Source: Oscillospiraceae bacterium (GTDB lineage Bacteria; Bacillota; Clostridia; Oscillospirales; QAMX01). From it: DNA of 45,188 nucleotides. The DNA is taken from positions 1 through 45,188 of the forward strand of contig SVLQ01000017.1 of NCBI GenBank assembly GCA_015067825.1, in the 5' to 3' direction. The notes below the pieces were generated by a model. That model worked only from the letters and a program-made list of their open reading frames with translations. It was not told where the DNA came from and made no database searches. Of this stretch, positions 43,205-45,188 are shown piece after piece. The stretch's first letter is position 1. Each line of letters starts with the position of its first letter. A program made the position numbers and the translations under genes.

Positions 43205-43243
43205 AAAAAAAGCGAGACCCGCCGGATACGCGCCGGCGGGTCT
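43205..43243 (-). terminator. Strong intrinsic terminator after corrinoid gene
   Basis: AGACCCGCCGG and CCGGCGGGTCT form a perfect 11-bp stem; the minus-strand tail is CGC followed by seven Ts. It separates the corrinoid gene from the phosphatase gene. Confidence 0.92.
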
Positions 43244-43258
43244 GCATGGAAAACTTGT

Positions 43259-43900
43259 TTATTTGCCGGCTTTGAGGATCGCTTCGGCGGCGTCGGCAGC
43301 CGAGGCGGCGTCGGAGGTATAAACGTCGGCACCGATCGAGTCGCAGAAGCTCTGGGTGATCGGGGCGCCGCCGACCATGATCTTGATCTTGTCGCGAACG
43401 CCTTTTTCGATCGCCTTTTCAACGACCTCTTTCATAACGCCCATCGTGGTCGTCAGCAGCGCGGAGCAGCAGATGATGCCGCAGTTTTCGTCGATCGCCG
43501 TCTGCACAAAGCGCTCGGCCGAAACGTCGACGCCGAGGTCGATCACTTCAATGCCTTTGCCTTCGAGCATCATGCGCACAAGGTTTTTGCCGATGTCGTG
43601 CAGGTCGCCTTCGACGGTGCCGATGCAAACGCGGCCGATCGGTTCCACGCCTTCGGCGACGAGGTGGGGCTTCAAAACTTTCACGCCGGCGTCCATCGCG
43701 CGCGCCGCGATCAGAACTTCGGGGACAAACACTTCATTTTTCTGGAATTTTTCACCGATGACGTTCATACCCGCCAGCAGGCCTTTTTCCAAAATATCTT
43801 TCGCCTGTTCGCCGCTTTCGAGAGCTTTGGTAACAAGCTCGGCCACGAGCTTGGCTCTGCCTTTTTGCAAAGTCTGGGCAATTTCTTCAAAAATCGTCAT
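43259..43900 (-). CDS. Methyltransferase-type corrinoid-binding protein
   Basis: 213 residues. The N-terminal B12-binding-2 cap (AKDILEKGLLAGMNVIGEKF followed by QKNEVFVPEVLIAARAM) is joined to a B12-binding domain. There, VEGDLHDIGKNLVRMMLEGK carries the DxHxxG base-off/His-on ligand (His in GDLHDIG); CCSALLTTTMGVMKEVVE and MVGGAPITQSFCDSIGADVY complete it. It is like MtbC/MttC/MtmC proteins, which carry a methyl group between a substrate-specific methyltransferase and a second methyltransferase. Neither partner is here. It has its own promoter and terminator. AAGGAG precedes the ATG. Confidence 0.92.
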   Translation of the reverse strand: MTIFEEIAQTLQKGRAKLVAELVTKALESGEQAKDILEKGLLAGMNVIGEKFQKNEVFVPEVLIAARAMDAGVKVLKPHLVAEGVEPIGRVCIGTVEGDLHDIGKNLVRMMLEGKGIEVIDLGVDVSAERFVQTAIDENCGIICCSALLTTTMGVMKEVVEKAIEKGVRDKIKIMVGGAPITQSFCDSIGADVYTSDAASAADAAEAILKAGK

Positions 43901-43954
43901 AACACCGTCTCCTTATGATTGTGGGAGTATTGTATTGTTTTTGGTGATATAATG

Positions 43955-43983
43955 ATTATAATATTTTTTCGCCAAATTTGCAA
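43955..43983 (-). promoter_or_regulatory. Promoter of corrinoid gene
   Basis: Minus strand TTGCAA (43983-43978), 17-base spacer, TATAAT (43960-43955), followed by a ~55-base leader to the ATG at 43900. The plus strand of this AT-rich gap also holds an extended -10 (TATAAT, 43948-43953) with a poor -35. Confidence 0.75.
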
Positions 43984-44186
43984 TCTGTTTTTTTGCCTTT
44001 TTCCGTTTTTTACAGGCGATTTTTTTCAGGAAACCGCGCCAAAGATTGAGCACCCGCAAAAACATTATGAAACCGCCGCGCAAAACACATACTGTTTGAG
44101 CGCGAAGTTTGCGCGCAAACAACCAAAATTTCGGAAATCGCGCCGATTTTTGCAAATTCAGCGCGGTTTTCCGTGGGAGGGCTTAT

Positions 44187-45125
44187 GTGAAACCAACTGT
44201 AAAATCCTTTCTTGTCCGTGCGCTGGCGGTCCTGCTGCTGGTCGCACCGCTTGTTCTGCCTGCCGCCGCGCTCGAGGCGGACGAGCTCGTGCCGATCGGG
44301 CGCACGGCGGGCATCAAACTCTACGCCGATGGCGTAATCGTCACCGATTTCTCCGAGCTCCGCACGCCCGATGGCTACGACAGTCCGGCCCGGCGCGCCG
44401 GATTGCAGCCGGGCGATATCATCACCCGCTGCAACGGCCAAACAATCAAAACGGCCGATGCGCTGGCCAATGCACTGGCGACCTCTCAGGGCGAAGCCGA
44501 GCTGACGGTTTTGCGCGGCGGCAAAACGATTTTCTGCCGCGTCGCACCCGTGCGTGATTCTTCCGGCGTTGCGCGCATCGGCGCACTCGTCCGCGATAGT
44601 CTCGCCGGCATCGGCACGATCACGTTCTACGATCCCGCCAGCGGCACGTTCGGTGCGCTCGGCCACGGCATTTGCGAATCGGAGACCGGCGTTTTGGTGC
44701 CGATCGACGCGGGTGCGCTGATCCCGGCGGTGATCACGGAGATCAGGCGCGGTGCGGCCGGCAAGCCGGGTGAGCTCGTCGGCCACTTCGACCTGACCGC
44801 CGAAGCCGGCGAGCTCGGCGAAAATCTCGACACCGGCCTCTATGGAAAAATCGGGTGCAACGATCTGTACCCCGAACTCCTGTCGGCCGCGGCGATCCCG
44901 GTGGCCGAGCCCGATGAGGTCCGAAGGGGCGCGGCCGAGATCCTCGCCAACGTCAGCGGCGACCGCGTGGAGCGCTTTGCGGTCGAGATCACCGAGATCG
45001 AACTGACGCGCGAAACGAAAAACTTCGTTCTCCGCGTCACCGATCCCGCTCTGCTCGCCCGCACCGGCGGCATCGTGCAGGGGATGGGAGTGAGTTATAA
45101 TAAGGACAACCAATGGAACCCGTAG
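44187..45125 (+). CDS. spoIVB: Stage IV sporulation serine protease SpoIVB, interrupted before catalytic Ser
   Basis: Begins with GTG at 44187, GGGAGG 6 bases upstream. An N-terminal membrane/signal segment (VRALAVLLLVAPLVLPAAAL) precedes a PDZ domain (ARRAGLQPGDIITRCNGQTI, ~68-110) and the S55 peptidase domain. GTITFYDPASGTFGALGHGI carries the catalytic His160, and VLRVTDPALLARTGGIVQGM the likely Asp286. In the family this continues with S-G-S-P, the catalytic serine. Here, after Met300 (codon 45084-45086), the frame reads GVSYNKDNQWNP and stops. About 312 residues instead of the usual ~400-430. In intact form SpoIVB is secreted into the forespore-mother-cell space and triggers pro-sigma-K processing. 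As read, the enzyme would be inactive. Confidence 0.88.
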   Translation: MKPTVKSFLVRALAVLLLVAPLVLPAAALEADELVPIGRTAGIKLYADGVIVTDFSELRTPDGYDSPARRAGLQPGDIITRCNGQTIKTADALANALATSQGEAELTVLRGGKTIFCRVAPVRDSSGVARIGALVRDSLAGIGTITFYDPASGTFGALGHGICESETGVLVPIDAGALIPAVITEIRRGAAGKPGELVGHFDLTAEAGELGENLDTGLYGKIGCNDLYPELLSAAAIPVAEPDEVRRGAAEILANVSGDRVERFAVEITEIELTRETKNFVLRVTDPALLARTGGIVQGMGVSYNKDNQWNP

Positions 45126-45188
45126 CTTGCAAAGGGTTCTGGTGCCAGTCCCTATTTTCAATGACCTCGAGAATAGTTTGCATCAAGC
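45087..45188. other. Unrelated sequence joined to spoIVB at the right edge
   Basis: From about 45087 the sequence no longer encodes SpoIVB and is visibly more AT-rich (GTGAGTTATAATAAGGACAA and onward) than the gene body. It reaches the window end with no recognisable gene. It could be the end of an inserted mobile or prophage-like element, or an assembly junction. Confidence 0.6.

Noticed and set aside
45087..45188. Group II intron 5' end at the spoIVB break
   Set aside because: The sequence after the junction contains GTGAG, not the GUGYG expected at a group II 5' end, and no intron-encoded protein is visible in the short tail.

Overview
The window reads as a chromosomal stretch of an anaerobic, spore-forming Firmicute of the class Clostridia. 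The sequence resembles Oscillospirales-type genomes, but the order-level call is inference. Evidence: the [FeFe]-hydrogenase maturation set HydE/HydG/HydF with its TM1266-type partner, formate-tetrahydrofolate ligase, a free-standing corrinoid protein, type II pantothenate kinase, a potABCD polyamine transporter, and a sporulation protease (SpoIVB) at the right edge. Most of the window looks GC-rich with dense, often overlapping genes. The first ~3.4 kb is clearly more AT-rich and looks acquired.

Layout. 1-3.4 kb: AT-rich accessory block with two XRE-type regulators (one cut by the window edge) and an ECF-like sigma factor with a long C-terminal domain, followed by a palindromic dispersed repeat (3.5-3.6 kb). 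3.7-9.4 kb, minus strand: a metallophosphoesterase, then a four-gene ABC-2/Gld-like exporter operon (ATPase, permease, GldG-like, DUF4340). 9.5-11.5 kb: LtaS-like membrane sulfatase. 11.7-15.8 kb, plus: a DUF4380-like sugar-mutarotase-fold protein coupled to a eukaryotic-type HisA, a small P-loop protein, an alkaline-phosphatase-superfamily protein and a second metallophosphoesterase. 15.8-22.1 kb: an Amidase_6 protein (minus), then pantothenate kinase, RuvX/YqgF, a YjjG-like HAD nucleotidase, a GH38 alpha-mannosidase and a ThuA-like protein.

22.1-26.2 kb, minus: potABCD with a near-consensus promoter; PotD is unusual in having a C-terminal membrane anchor and no lipobox. 26.4-30.3 kb, minus: an RluA-type pseudouridine synthase, tsaB, tsaE and fhs. 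30.4-35.1 kb, plus: a promoter, a leader ending in a strong intrinsic terminator, a palindromic element, then TM1266 regulator-hydE-hydG, two tandem ~159-bp structured repeats, and hydF. No hydrogenase structural gene is in the window, so the maturases must serve an enzyme encoded elsewhere. 35.2-43.2 kb, minus: an operon of GT2 glycosyltransferase, P-loop kinase and a 791-residue putative glycosidase; then a purple-acid-phosphatase-like protein with a DUF4838 protein. 43.3-43.9 kb: a monocistronic corrinoid protein with its own promoter and terminator. 44.2-45.1 kb: spoIVB, whose reading frame departs from the family immediately before the catalytic serine and runs into unrelated sequence.

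The strongest leads are (i) the interruption of spoIVB at its catalytic-serine motif, (ii) the structured, apparently covarying repeats found inside the hydrogenase-maturation locus, and (iii) the terminated leader RNA in front of that locus. All calls rest on reading the sequence and family knowledge; no database search was run.
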